DNA from: Bog-159 sp963707465
GTDB lineage: Bacteria > Acidobacteriota > Terriglobia > Bryobacterales > Bryobacteraceae
DNA: 64,000 bases
NCBI GenBank assembly: GCA_963707465.1
Contig: CAVPQK010000013.1
Span: 868,001 to 932,000, forward strand
Direction: 5' to 3'
Part shown: one piece after another, positions 32,429-40,614 of the stretch
How the letters are laid out: the number at the start of each line of letters is the position of its first letter
Numbering within the stretch: the stretch's first letter is position 1
Made by a program: the position numbers and the translations under genes
The notes under the pieces: model-generated
Seen by the model: only the letters and a program-made list of their open reading frames with translations
Databases searched by the model: none
Told to the model about the DNA's origin: nothing

Positions 32429-33199
32429 TCAAACCCAACCCCGCAACCGGTATATGGCAATACCCAGCCACTCGTACAGAGCCGCGTCGGAGTTGACCAG
32501 GCTCCTGGCGCCGGGGATCCATTTGTCCCACGGGTTGCCTTCCCCCCAGCCGGAGTGATAATCGGCCGGCACCGCGGTAACTTCGAAGCCGGCTTTGCGA
32601 AACGCTCCCGCCGCCCGCGGCATGTGCATGGCCGAAGTCACCAGAATGATCTTGCGGATGCCGCTTGGAGCTAGCATGCGATAGCTCAGGATGGCGTTTT
32701 CGTGGGTGTTGATCGAGCCCCCTTCGGTCTGGATGGCAGTTGACGGAATATTCCATTCTTCTAGTAACTGGGCCATCCAAACGGCCTCGGGAGTCCCTCC
32801 GGTGCCGCCCAGCGGATTCATTCCGCCGCTGCAGAATACCAGCGGCGCCTTTCCGGCGCGATACAACCGGAGCGCGACCAACAGGCGGTCCGTTGCATCG
32901 ATCAGCGCGGTAATCCGGTGCCGGGCAGTCGGCACGCGAATCGCTCCACCCAAGACGACGATGGCCTGCGCCGGCGGGACATCCAAACCGGAATCCGGAT
33001 ACTGGTCCTCCAGGGAACGAACCAGGGCAGTTGACACAAAATTCGAGGTAAACACGAGCAGAAGTGCGATCGATACGGCCAGGAGCCGGCTCGCCAGACG
33101 CCGGTGCTTCCAGGCCAATAGGCTGCCGATCGCCAGCAGGATGGCCAAAGTAAGAGGGTCGAACAGGGGCGCGAGAAGCTTGCTGGCCAGATTGTACAT
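32429..33199 (-). CDS. YdcF/ElyC-like DUF218 membrane protein
   Basis: 256 residues. Two N-terminal membrane segments ('LTLAILLAIGSLLAW', 'LAVSIALLLVFTSNF') are followed by a DUF218 domain: 'AIVVLGGAIR', 'LVFCSGGMN', 'TEGGSINTHENAI', 'ILVTSAMHMPRAAGAFRKAG', 'PADYH'. Escherichia coli ElyC of this family affects cell-envelope lipid carrier metabolism. It is convergent with the aminotransferase gene, 6 bp apart. Confidence 0.87.
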   Translation of the reverse strand: MYNLASKLLAPLFDPLTLAILLAIGSLLAWKHRRLASRLLAVSIALLLVFTSNFVSTALVRSLEDQYPDSGLDVPPAQAIVVLGGAIRVPTARHRITALIDATDRLLVALRLYRAGKAPLVFCSGGMNPLGGTGGTPEAVWMAQLLEEWNIPSTAIQTEGGSINTHENAILSYRMLAPSGIRKIILVTSAMHMPRAAGAFRKAGFEVTAVPADYHSGWGEGNPWDKWIPGARSLVNSDAALYEWLGIAIYRLRGWV

Positions 33200-33324
33200 G
33201 GGTCGTGGGCGGGTACCAAAGCCTGCCTCCCTATGTTAAGAGATCTGGCCTCAATTTATCAAAGGTTTAACAGCTTTCCGGCGATTTTCGCCGCATAATT
33301 GGTGGTATAGGAGAACTCAAAAGT

Positions 33325-33846
33325 ATGAACTTCCGTCTCATCGTTGTCACTTTGGCCGCCTCGGCGCTCTTCGCGCAAGGGCCCGGCGGCCCCCGTATGC
33401 ACGGCATGGCCGCTCAAGGAAAGACGACTGCGGTGCAAAGCTACCTCAACCTGACCGAAGCGCAGATAACCAGTCTGCAACAGTTGCGTCAGTCCGAGAG
33501 GGCTGCGCTGAAGCCGATCATGGAGCAGATGGGCCCGTTGCATGAGAGCCTGCGCAGCCAGACGCAAAGCGGTAGCGCCGACGCCACCGCGGTGGGCAAG
33601 CTGGTGCTGAACATCCAGACCCTGGAACAGCAGGCAGCACCCATCCGCGCCAGCTTCCAGCAGCAGGCGCTGGCCGTGCTGACACCGGCCCAGAAGACTC
33701 AACTGGCGGCGTTGCAGAGCGCGGCTGCCCTGATGCCCGCGATCCACGAGGCGGAAGGCCTGAACCTGTTGACGCCGCCGGGCGGACCCGAAGGCAATGG
33801 CGGGTTCGGCGCGGCCATGCGGGGCCGGTTCGGCGGTCCGCGCTAA
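33325..33846 (+). CDS. Periplasmic Spy/CpxP-like protein
   Basis: 173 residues with signal peptide ('LIVVTLAASALFAQ') and AGGAG ahead of the ATG. The helical body has the LTxxQ theme: 'YLNLTEAQITSLQQLRQ' and 'VLTPAQKTQLAALQS'. Such proteins act as periplasmic chaperones or metal-stress sensors. A Gly/Arg-rich C-terminal tail is unusual. A CATAAT box lies at 33294-33299. Confidence 0.78.
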   Translation: MNFRLIVVTLAASALFAQGPGGPRMHGMAAQGKTTAVQSYLNLTEAQITSLQQLRQSERAALKPIMEQMGPLHESLRSQTQSGSADATAVGKLVLNIQTLEQQAAPIRASFQQQALAVLTPAQKTQLAALQSAAALMPAIHEAEGLNLLTPPGGPEGNGGFGAAMRGRFGGPR

Positions 33847-33898
33847 AGCTTCCCCAGCAATCACGCGCGCCGTAGTCCATCGCGAGGCGGCCTCGCAA

Positions 33899-33907
33899 TG
33901 GTACTAT
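33899..33907 (+). promoter_or_regulatory. Extended -10 (TGG-TACTAT) of the beta-lactamase-like gene
   Basis: TGG TACTAT overlaps the first in-frame ATG (33906) and ends 7 nt before the second (33915), so transcription should begin at the second ATG. Confidence 0.55.
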
Positions 33908-33914
33908 GGCGCGC

Positions 33915-34802
33915 ATGCTGCGTTCCTCAATTCTTGTCAGTGTGGCCCTGGCTGGCGCCTTGGCCGCCCAGCCCACTCTTTCCGACCTTCTTGAGAACAA
34001 GACCATAGCTGAACTGCGCCGCTTCGACGAAGGCTTCGACGGTGCGCTGGGAGTGGCAGCCATCGACCTCGCCACCGGACGCATGTTCGGCCTCCACGCC
34101 GACACCGTTTTTCCCCAAGCCAGCGTTATCAAGATTGCGATTCTGGCGCGCATATATCAGGCCGCGCGCGCCGGCAAGTTCGCGCTAGACAGCCGCGTGA
34201 CCATCGCGCCGTCCGAAGCCGTGGGAGGCAGCGGCCGTCTGCGGGAGCGGCTGCAAAACGGCGGGGCGGCGACACTGACCGTGCGCGAATTGATCGCGGC
34301 CATGATCGAGTGGAGCGACAACACCGCCACCAACAAGTGCATCGAGATGGCGGGCATGAACGATGTCAACCACATGATGGACGAGTTGGGGCTGCCCCAC
34401 ACGCGTCTGCGGCGCAAGATGATGGACTCGGCCGCCGTGTCGCGCGGCGAGGAGAACACCTCGACGCCGGGAGAGATGGCGCGCCTGGTGGAGACCATCT
34501 ATCGCGGCAAACTGGTGGACGAGGCGGCCAGCCGCGAGATGGTGGAGATCCTGAAGAAGGTTGAAGGCGGCATTCACGAAGGCTTGCCGCTGGATATCGA
34601 GACGGCTTCGAAAACAGGCGAACTGCCCGGCGCGCGCGGCGAAACCGGCATTGTGTTTCTGGAAGGGCGGCCATTCGTACTGAGTGTCATGTCTGCCTTC
34701 ATCGACGACCGGCGCACGCCCGTACCGGAAGTAACGCGGATCGTTTTTCGCTATTTCGAGAAGTTGGCGGGCGCCAACGCCTGGGGGAACCGGCTCAAAT
34801 AG
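33915..34802 (+). CDS. Class A beta-lactamase-like serine hydrolase
   Basis: 295 residues from ATG 33915 with signal peptide 'MLRSSILVSVALAGALAAQ'. All class A landmarks are visible: SxxK in 'QASVIKIAIL' (Ser70, Lys73), SDN in 'IEWSDNTATN', the omega-loop Glu and Asn in 'SRGEENTSTPGEMARL', and KTG in 'ASKTGELPG'. It may hydrolyse beta-lactams or be a related peptidoglycan-active hydrolase; sequence alone cannot tell. ATG 33906 is rejected as start because the -10 box overlaps it. No regulator of AmpR type is adjacent. Confidence 0.88.
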   Translation: MLRSSILVSVALAGALAAQPTLSDLLENKTIAELRRFDEGFDGALGVAAIDLATGRMFGLHADTVFPQASVIKIAILARIYQAARAGKFALDSRVTIAPSEAVGGSGRLRERLQNGGAATLTVRELIAAMIEWSDNTATNKCIEMAGMNDVNHMMDELGLPHTRLRRKMMDSAAVSRGEENTSTPGEMARLVETIYRGKLVDEAASREMVEILKKVEGGIHEGLPLDIETASKTGELPGARGETGIVFLEGRPFVLSVMSAFIDDRRTPVPEVTRIVFRYFEKLAGANAWGNRLK

Positions 34803-34808
34803 GGCGCG

Positions 34809-35576
34809 TCAATAAGGCCAGACCGGCTGGCTGAACAGCCCGCCATCCACAAATAGCGTCTGTCCCGTGATGAAATCCGCCGTGTCACCCGCCAGGAATG
34901 CGACAGCTCGCGCTACGTCCAGCGGCTGCCCCACCCGCCCGAGGGGCGTCACCGCGGCCCAAGTCTTCCCGTAGTCGGGAGCTTCCTGCATGGTACGCTC
35001 GATCTCGATCGCGCCCGGCGCCACGCAGTTCACGCGAATGCCATACTTGGCCAGTTCGATGGCGGCGGACTTGGTAAACATCTCGATGCCGCCTTTACTC
35101 GCCGTATAGTTCGCGAGGTTCGGAAACGCCACCTTGTTGCAGCCCGACCCGATGTTGACGATGCTGCCGCCGCCGTGGTCACGCATGTGACGTCCGGCTC
35201 GCTGCGTGCATAGGAAACATCCCTTCAGGTTGGTGCGGATGACGCGGTCCCACTCAGCCTCCTCCAGGTCCAGGAGCGCCTTCCAGGTTTGCGTGCCGGC
35301 GTTGTTCACCAGGATGTCCAGCCGCGGGAACTGGCCGAGCACCTCGCCGAACATGCGGTCCACATCGGCCGCCAGACCCGCGTCGGCTTGCACCCTCACC
35401 GCCTTTCGGCCGAGCGCCCGAACTTCGTCGGCGGTAGCCTCGGCGCCCCGCGCATCGCTCGCATAATTCACTGCGATATCGCATCCGCGGCGCGCCAGCT
35501 CCAGGGCAATTCCCTTCCCCACACCTTTGCTGGCGCCGGTGATGAGCGCGGTCTTGGATTCCAGAGTCGGCACCAT
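34809..35576 (-). CDS. SDR family oxidoreductase
   Basis: 255 residues. Classical SDR: 'TALITGASKGVGKGIALELA' cofactor loop, 'LDILVNNAGTQ', catalytic Ser in 'IVNIGSGCNKV', Tyr-Lys in 'ANYTASKGGIEMFTK', and 'IRVNCVAPGAIE'. An Arg-containing 'NYASDARGAEAT' after strand 2 suggests NADP(H). Resembles FabG/glucose dehydrogenase-type members; substrate unknown. Start ATG 35576 is supported by an extended -10 ending 8 nt upstream. Confidence 0.92.
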   Translation of the reverse strand: MVPTLESKTALITGASKGVGKGIALELARRGCDIAVNYASDARGAEATADEVRALGRKAVRVQADAGLAADVDRMFGEVLGQFPRLDILVNNAGTQTWKALLDLEEAEWDRVIRTNLKGCFLCTQRAGRHMRDHGGGSIVNIGSGCNKVAFPNLANYTASKGGIEMFTKSAAIELAKYGIRVNCVAPGAIEIERTMQEAPDYGKTWAAVTPLGRVGQPLDVARAVAFLAGDTADFITGQTLFVDGGLFSQPVWPY

Positions 35577-35584
35577 GATCGACG

Positions 35585-35593
35585 ATTGTATCA
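35585..35593 (-). promoter_or_regulatory. Extended -10 (TGA-TACAAT) of the SDR gene
   Basis: Minus-strand TGA TACAAT is followed by 8 nt and ATG 35576. No Shine-Dalgarno sequence, so a leaderless transcript is likely. Confidence 0.55.
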
Positions 35594-35636
35594 GGCGGGT
35601 TTGACAAGCGGGCTCCATCCATGTCAGCTTCGTTTC

Positions 35637-36971
35637 ATGCCTGAAGTTCTGTCATCGCAGGATATCGTGCGCTGGACCCGTGAGCTGAATTACGGCACGT
35701 GGCGCTTCCAGAAGAATTGGAACCCGCTGCATATAGTGGATGCCGAGGGCTGCTATTTCATCGATGTGGATGGCAAGCGCTATCTGGATTTCTCCGCGCA
35801 GTTGATGTGCGTGAATCTGGGACACAAGAATGCCGCCGTGATCCGGGCGATTCAGGAGCAGGCCCGCGCGCTGCCCTACATCGCGCCCGGCTATGCCACG
35901 GACGTGCGCGTGGAGCTGAGCCGGCTGCTGCTCGAAGTGCTGCCGCGCGGCTTGACCAAATTCTTCTTCACCACCTCGGGCACCGAGGCTAACGAAGCGG
36001 CCTTCAAAATCGCACGCATGTACACCGGCCGCACCAAGATCATCGCCCGCTACCGTTCGTATCACGGCTCGACCATGGCGTCGATCGGGGCCACGGGCGA
36101 TCCACGGCGCTGGCCCGCCGAGCCGGGCGCCAAGGGGCAGGGCTTCCTCTTCGCGCCGGAAGTGAACTGCTACAAGTGCCCCATCAAGCACCAGTATCCG
36201 GGCTGCGATATCGCGTGCGCCGACTACCTCGAGCACATGATCGAGAACGAGAGCGACGTGGCGGCGGTCGTTGTCGAGCCGATTGCCGGCACCAACGGCG
36301 TGCTGGTGCCGCCGCCCGAATACATGCCGCGCCTGCGCCGCATTTGCGACGATCGCGGCGTGCTGCTGATCGCGGACGAGGTCATGACCGGATGGGGCCG
36401 CACCGGCAAATGGTTCGCCGTCGATCATTGGGACGTGCAGCCGGATATCCTGGTGACCGCCAAAGGCATCACCTCGGCGTATATGCCGCTGGGGCTGTGC
36501 GCCACCACGCGGAAGATCGCCGCGCATTTCGACGATCATTTCTTCGCGCATGGGCACACTTATGAGGCGCATCCCATGACGCTGGCGCCGGGCGTGGCGG
36601 CCATCCGCGAGATGCAGCGGCTCGGCCTTGTGGAGCGCGCGCGGGAGGTGGGCGAATACCTGGGCGCGCGGCTGCACGCGCTGAAGGACAAGCATGCCTC
36701 GATTGGCGATGTGCGCGGGCTGGGGCTCTTCTGGTGCGTCGAGCTGGTGAAGAACCGGCAGACGAAACAGCCGTTCAACACTTCCAGCGACAAGATTGCA
36801 GGCAAGCCGCTGGTGGTCGATCAGGTGGCTGCGGCCATGATGAAGAAGGGCGTGGCTATCAATTCGTGGCTGAGCCATTTCGTGATTGCGCCGCCGCTGA
36901 TCATCGAGCGCGGCGAGATCGACGCCGGTGTGGCCGCGCTCGACGAAGCGTTGGTGGAGGGCGGGCTTTAG
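35637..36971 (+). CDS. Class III PLP aminotransferase
   Basis: 444 residues from ATG 35637. Motifs: 'FIDVDGKRYLDFSAQLMCVNLGH', given here in part, 'FFTTSGTEANEAAFKIARM', 'RYRSYHGSTM', 'LIADEVMTGWGRTGKWF', and the PLP Lys in 'LVTAKGITSAYMPLG'. An internal cluster 'CYKCPIKHQYPGCDIAC' is unusual and could bind metal. Family members act on omega-amino acids or diamines. The stop TAG lies in the first loop of a type B hairpin repeat. The open frame extends upstream through the divergent SDR gene but that part is a shadow. Confidence 0.9.
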   Translation: MPEVLSSQDIVRWTRELNYGTWRFQKNWNPLHIVDAEGCYFIDVDGKRYLDFSAQLMCVNLGHKNAAVIRAIQEQARALPYIAPGYATDVRVELSRLLLEVLPRGLTKFFFTTSGTEANEAAFKIARMYTGRTKIIARYRSYHGSTMASIGATGDPRRWPAEPGAKGQGFLFAPEVNCYKCPIKHQYPGCDIACADYLEHMIENESDVAAVVVEPIAGTNGVLVPPPEYMPRLRRICDDRGVLLIADEVMTGWGRTGKWFAVDHWDVQPDILVTAKGITSAYMPLGLCATTRKIAAHFDDHFFAHGHTYEAHPMTLAPGVAAIREMQRLGLVERAREVGEYLGARLHALKDKHASIGDVRGLGLFWCVELVKNRQTKQPFNTSSDKIAGKPLVVDQVAAAMMKKGVAINSWLSHFVIAPPLIIERGEIDAGVAALDEALVEGGL

Positions 36972-36997
36972 CCCGCGCGGGGCTTGAGCCCCGCTCC
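36956..36997 (+). repeat. Paired-hairpin repeat type B, copy 1
   Basis: GCGGGCT-TT-AGCCCGC followed by GGGGCT-TG-AGCCCC. It provides the stop of the class III aminotransferase. Confidence 0.85.
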
Positions 36998-37004
36998 TTG
37001 GTAA

Positions 37005-37673
37005 ATGGCGACCGACTTTCATCTTTTCGGCCCGGCGCACTGGGCCATTATCGCGGCTGTGCCAGCGGTGTCGGCAGGACTGGCCTATGTTGCCCGCCGC
37101 AGCGAAAGCGCCGCGCGAACTGTCCGCATCGGGCTGGGACTGTTTCTGCTAGTGAACGAACTCATCTGGTATGGCTACAAACTCCATTTCGAAGGGTGGC
37201 GCTTTCCGGAAGGGCTGCCTCTTCAGCTTTGCGATTTCACCTTGTGGCTCACCATCGTGGCCACCTTGTGGCGGGTTCAGTGGTGTTTCGAATTCGCCTA
37301 CTTCGGGGCGATTGCCGGCAGTGGCATGGCGGTGTTGACGCCCGATCTCTGGGCGCCCTTGCTGTCATACCCCAGCATCTATTTCTTTCTGGCGCACGGC
37401 GGCGTGATTGTGGCGGTGCTGACGCTGATATGGAGCAAGCAGGCGCGGCTGCGTCCAGGATCCGTCTGGAAGGCATTCGCCGTACTCAATCTGATCGCGC
37501 TCGCGGTGGGGACGTTCGACGCCGTTTTCAAAACCAACTACATGTATCTGCGGGTGAAGCCGCATGCGTCGCTGCTGAGTTATCTGGGGCCGTGGCCCGT
37601 GTATATTTTGGCGGGAGATGCGGTGGCGCTGGGGCTGTTTCTGATTTTAGCCCTGCCGTTCCGGCGAAAGTGA
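37005..37673 (+). CDS. TIGR02206/YwaF family membrane protein
   Basis: 222 residues with six or seven membrane segments. 'NELIWYGYKLHFEGWRFPEG' and 'LPLQLCDFTLWLTIVATLW', 'FAYFGAIAGSGMAVLTPDL', 'FFLAHGGVIVAVLTLIW' and 'TNYMYLRVKPHASLLSYLGPWP' follow the conserved pattern of this family. Function unknown. It starts 8 bp after the type B repeat. Confidence 0.87.
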   Translation: MATDFHLFGPAHWAIIAAVPAVSAGLAYVARRSESAARTVRIGLGLFLLVNELIWYGYKLHFEGWRFPEGLPLQLCDFTLWLTIVATLWRVQWCFEFAYFGAIAGSGMAVLTPDLWAPLLSYPSIYFFLAHGGVIVAVLTLIWSKQARLRPGSVWKAFAVLNLIALAVGTFDAVFKTNYMYLRVKPHASLLSYLGPWPVYILAGDAVALGLFLILALPFRRK

Positions 37674-37799
37674 ACCGGGCGCGTTGCGCCTTGATAGCGT
37701 TGATCGAGAGCCACGCCTGGAATTCCCCGCCTGCTTCGGCACGGGAGGGGCACGGGCGGCCCGAAGTCGGTTTCGACAGCGCGGCTTCAGATCAGCGGC

Positions 37800-37805
37800 T
37801 ACAAT
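37800..37805 (+). promoter_or_regulatory. -10 box (TACAAT) of the VOC gene
   Basis: TACAAT 20 nt before ATG 37826, followed by the ribosome binding site TTGGAGGA. Confidence 0.4.
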
Positions 37806-37825
37806 CGTGCATTGGAGGACTTTAT

Positions 37826-38573
37826 ATGGACGCGGAACCAGCCACCGTAGCGCCAGCCATGCGATTCATCGGAGTCGCAGACCCCGCCCGGAGTATTCTC
37901 TTCTACCACGATATCCTCGGATCCGAGGTGCGCGAACAGCAGGACGTAATCGAAGCTGTGTACGGTCCGGCCTGCATCCGGTTCGGCAAGCAGGACTACG
38001 GGCCCAACAATTGGGAGAAACCTCGGCCGCCGGGGTCCGCGATCCTCTTCCTCCAGACGGACGACGTCGCCGCGATGCACGCCGGCATCCGCGCTCGCGG
38101 CGGCTCCCCATCGGAGGTGGAGAAGGTCAACTGGATCAAGATGCTAATGTTCGAAGTCCGCGATCCGGACGGGCACACCTTATGGTTCGGCCAATCCTAC
38201 GATATGCCGCACTCGCCAGTGGCATCTCCCATGATGCTGCAGGCCCTGCCGGAAATGCCGTGTGACGACGTTGCCGCGGCCGTCGCCTACTACCGCGACG
38301 TGCTGGGTTTCCACGTAAACCACCAACAGGACGATCTCGGCGTCATGTGACCGCGACCGGATCACGGTCGTCTTGATCGCGAGGACCAAGCGCCACGCTG
38401 GGATCGGCTCCGCTTACGTTTACGTCAAGAATGCGGACGCCCTCTACGCGGAACTGCAGGCGAAGGGCGCCAACCTGCAAGGCGAGCCAGTGAGCTATCC
38501 CTGGGGCCTGCGCGATTTCGGCGTGCTCGACCTCGAAGGCAATCGCATCCGGTTCGGCCAACCCTTCGAGTGA
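37826..38573 (+). pseudogene. Two-domain VOC (glyoxalase-like) protein, one frameshift
   Basis: Two VOC domains of ~110 residues each. Domain 1 ('MRFIGVADPARSILFYHDIL' ... 'MLMFEVRDPDGHTLWFGQSY') is intact; domain 2 starts 'MPCDDVAAAVAYYRDVLGFHV' and reaches 'DDLGVM' followed by TGA at 38348-38350. Shifting by +1 nt at that point restores 'DRDRITVVLIARTKRHAG' and the whole rest of domain 2 ('SAYVYVKNADALYAELQAKG', 'FGVLDLEGNRIRFGQPFE'). So a single extra base interrupts the gene. It is either a recent pseudogene or a sequencing error. Good ribosome binding site and -10 box are present. VOC proteins are metal-dependent lyases, dioxygenases or resistance proteins; substrate unknown. Confidence 0.85.
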
Positions 38574-38590
38574 GGCGCGCAGGGGCCAGT

Positions 38591-38848
38591 TTACAAACCG
38601 CGGCGCGAGGCCGGTCGGCGGGAGCGGTGTTTCTGAATGATTCCGGCCAGGGCGCGGAGCGCCTCATTAGCCTCCCGCGCACTTGGGAACGCAGCGGCCA
38701 CATCCGGCTCCAACACCACCACAGCGCTTCCGGCAGCATACCGCGGCGCGTACTTGTTGGGTAAGGCGCTGCTGAAATCATACTCCGGAAGAATCTCGTC
38801 GGCGGCAGCCTGATCGATTTCCGTGCGTTTATTGAATGGTCTCTTCAT
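38591..38848 (-). CDS. brnA: BrnA antitoxin
   Basis: 85 residues. 'DEILPEYDFSSALPNKYAPRY', read as EYDF...KYA.RY, and 'GSAVVVLEPDVAAAFPSAREANEALRALAGI' (split) are the BrnA pattern: a dimerising extended segment followed by a ribbon-helix-helix that represses the brnTA promoter. ATG 38848 overlaps the end of the brnT remnant by 20 bp, the normal brnT-brnA order. Intact, although its toxin partner is damaged. Confidence 0.85.
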   Translation of the reverse strand: MKRPFNKRTEIDQAAADEILPEYDFSSALPNKYAPRYAAGSAVVVLEPDVAAAFPSAREANEALRALAGIIQKHRSRRPASRRGL

Positions 38849-39030
38849 TGTTTCTTCGCTCACGCCGTGTGGCCGGTCGTGCGCTAATGATGCGAATAGT
38901 TTTGCCCAGCTCCACATACATTACGGCACGCAAGCGTTGGCTTCTCGAAAGGCCAAGCAACACAAACCGCTCTTCCTTTCGCCAGATTGGCTGCCGCTTT
39001 TCCTGGATCCCACTCAAACTCCAACGCCAA
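38829..39030 (-). pseudogene. brnT: BrnT toxin remnant with internal deletion
   Basis: The 5' part, from TTG 39030, reads 'LALEFEWDPGKAAANLAK', the start of BrnT. The 3' part, in another frame, reads 'EERFVLLGLSRSQRLRAVMY' and 'KTIRIISARPATRRERRN', the end of BrnT. The middle (~25-30 residues, normally 'HGVSFEEA...DP....D..HS') is missing and the frame is shifted at about 38977. BrnT is a RelE-like ribonuclease of ~90 residues, so this copy cannot make a normal toxin. It lies directly beside a type B repeat. Confidence 0.8.
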
Positions 39031-39049
39031 CCTTCATTATACTTGTGAT

Positions 39050-39093
39050 GGAGAGCGGGGCTGAAGCCCCGCGCGGGCTCAAGCCCGCCCTCC
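39050..39093 (-). repeat. Paired-hairpin repeat type B, copy 2 (inverted)
   Basis: Reverse orientation of the copy at 36956-36997: GGGGCT-GA-AGCCCC then GCGGGCT-CA-AGCCCGC. It separates rapZ, whose stop is 4 bp away, from the brnTA remnant. Confidence 0.85.
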
Positions 39094-39096
39094 AGG

Positions 39097-40002
39097 CTAC
39101 ACCGCCTTCGCCACGTCCCGGTGCGTCGCTTTCACCCGAAATCCCGCCTGCGCCAGCCGCTTCCGAATCTCATCCGCGATCATCACCGAACGATGGTGCC
39201 CGCCCGTGCAGCCAAACGCGATGGTCAGATAGCTCTTGCCTTCCCGGATGTAATGCGGCATCAGGTAGATCAGCAGCTCCGAAATGCGGTCGATGAACTC
39301 CACCGTTTGCGGGAAAGAGCGGATGTACTTCGCTACCTGTGGATGCCGGCCGGTCAATTTCTTGAAGCGCGGAATGTAGTTCGGATTCGGCAGGAAGCGC
39401 ACATCGAAGACCAGGTCGCTATCGGCCGGAACGCCGTGGCGGTAACCGAAGCTGGTGACATAGACCATGATCTTGGCCTCGTCGCGCTCGCCGTGAAAGC
39501 TCTCCTTGATGAAGTCGCGCAATTCGTGAACGGTGAACTTGGAAGTGTTGATGATCAGGTCCGCCATGGCGCGGATGGGAGCCAGTTGGCGCCGCTCGGA
39601 TTTGATGCTCTTGGCGATGGAATTGTCCGTGCCCAGCGGGTGCGGCCGCCGCGTTTCGCTGAAGCGCCGCATGATGGCGTTGTCGTCGGCTTCCAGAAAG
39701 ATCAGCCGGGTCTTGACGCGGTTGCGAATGCGCGTGTAGATGCCGGGAAAGCGCTTCAATCCCTCGCCCTCGCGCACGTCCACCACCAGGGCGGCGGCGC
39801 GAACGCTGGCGGAATCCTGCGTCAGTTCGGCAAACTTGGGAATCAAATCGACCGGCAGGTTATCGACGGAATAATAACCCAGGTCTTCCAGCGACTTGAG
39901 GACGGAACCCTTCCCCGAGCCGCTGAGGCCTGTAATGATCACCAGCTCCGCGGGCCGGTCCGTAGCGCGGCGACTTTTGCCAGGATCGGTCGGGTTCGCC
40001 AT
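39097..40002 (-). CDS. rapZ: RNase adapter protein RapZ (P-loop, YvcJ family)
   Basis: 301 residues from ATG 40002. Walker A 'GLSGSGKGSVLKSLEDLGYY' lies at ~25-44, followed by 'SVDNLPVDLIPKFAEL', 'FLEADDNAIMRRFSETRRPHPL' (split), 'DLIINTSKFTVHELRD', and the C-terminal domain 'FGYRHGVPADSDLVFDVRFL', 'TIAFGCTGGHHRSV'. In Escherichia coli RapZ steers RNase E to GlmZ and controls amino-sugar synthesis; elsewhere it binds nucleotides. It is 8 bp from hpf and downstream of rpoN, a conserved arrangement. The longer upstream frame overlaps hpf and is rejected. Confidence 0.95.
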   Translation of the reverse strand: MANPTDPGKSRRATDRPAELVIITGLSGSGKGSVLKSLEDLGYYSVDNLPVDLIPKFAELTQDSASVRAAALVVDVREGEGLKRFPGIYTRIRNRVKTRLIFLEADDNAIMRRFSETRRPHPLGTDNSIAKSIKSERRQLAPIRAMADLIINTSKFTVHELRDFIKESFHGERDEAKIMVYVTSFGYRHGVPADSDLVFDVRFLPNPNYIPRFKKLTGRHPQVAKYIRSFPQTVEFIDRISELLIYLMPHYIREGKSYLTIAFGCTGGHHRSVMIADEIRKRLAQAGFRVKATHRDVAKAV

Positions 40003-40010
40003 CCGCCGCG

Positions 40011-40550
40011 TCAGGCCTCGATGAGATCGAAATTGCCGTCGCGGCGGCGCACCAGCACGGCCACGCGGCTGGTCTCCGCGTCGCGATAAACCAGGTAATC
40101 GGCGCCCTTCTCCATCTCGAGCAACGCTTCCTCCAAGGTCATGGGCTTGCGCCGTTCGTGGTGATTGATGCGGTTCACGTGGCGCTGGATTTCCGGCTCC
40201 TCCAACTCGGCTGCCGGTTCGGGCTTCGCGGCGGCTTCCTCCTTGCGCGGCGCGCGCTTGGTGTCCCGCCATTTGGCGCGGACCTTGATGGTCTGCTTCT
40301 CCAGCTTTTCGATAGCGGCGTGGATGGCCGTGATCAACTCCACGTTGGAACCGATGCCCACCAGCTGGTGGTTATAGTAGTTCACCGTGATCTCGGCCTG
40401 GTGCAAATGCCGTTCCAGAGACAAGACCACGCGCGCTTCTTTCTCTTCGCGTCCATCCAGAAGTTTGCCCACCTTGGCAAACTGCGCCTCGATTTTTTTG
40501 AGTTGCGCGGGAGCCAGTTCCACCTGCCTGCCTGTGTATGTGATCTTCAT
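40011..40550 (-). CDS. hpf: Long-form ribosome hibernation promoting factor
   Basis: 179 residues, the long HPF type. N-terminal S30AE domain: 'MKITYTGRQVELAPAQLKKI', 'LERHLHQAEITVNYYNHQLVG'. The linker is Lys/Glu/Pro-rich and the C-terminal dimerisation domain has 'KPMTLEEALLEMEKGADYLV', 'YRDAE' and 'VLVRRRDGNFDLIE'. It promotes 100S ribosome dimers in stationary phase. GGAGGGATGC precedes the ATG, a good ribosome binding site. Cotranscribed with rpoN and rapZ by position. Confidence 0.94.
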   Translation of the reverse strand: MKITYTGRQVELAPAQLKKIEAQFAKVGKLLDGREEKEARVVLSLERHLHQAEITVNYYNHQLVGIGSNVELITAIHAAIEKLEKQTIKVRAKWRDTKRAPRKEEAAAKPEPAAELEEPEIQRHVNRINHHERRKPMTLEEALLEMEKGADYLVYRDAETSRVAVLVRRRDGNFDLIEA

Positions 40551-40574
40551 GCATCCCTCCGTAAAGCCGAAAGA

Positions 40575-40611
40575 ACGGGGCGGAAGCCCCGCGCGGGATA
40601 AATCCCGCCCC
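40575..40611 (-). repeat. Paired-hairpin repeat type B, copy 3 (between rpoN and hpf)
   Basis: GGGGC-GGA-AGCCCC and GCGGGAT-AA-ATCCCGC. Unlike the other copies it lies inside an operon, 3 bp after the rpoN stop and ~25 bp before hpf. Confidence 0.8.
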
Positions 40612-40614
40612 CTG

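Noticed and set aside
38348..38350. UGA of the VOC gene as a possible selenocysteine codon
   Set aside because: The conserved continuation is in another frame, not in frame with the UGA, so this is a frameshift and not recoding.
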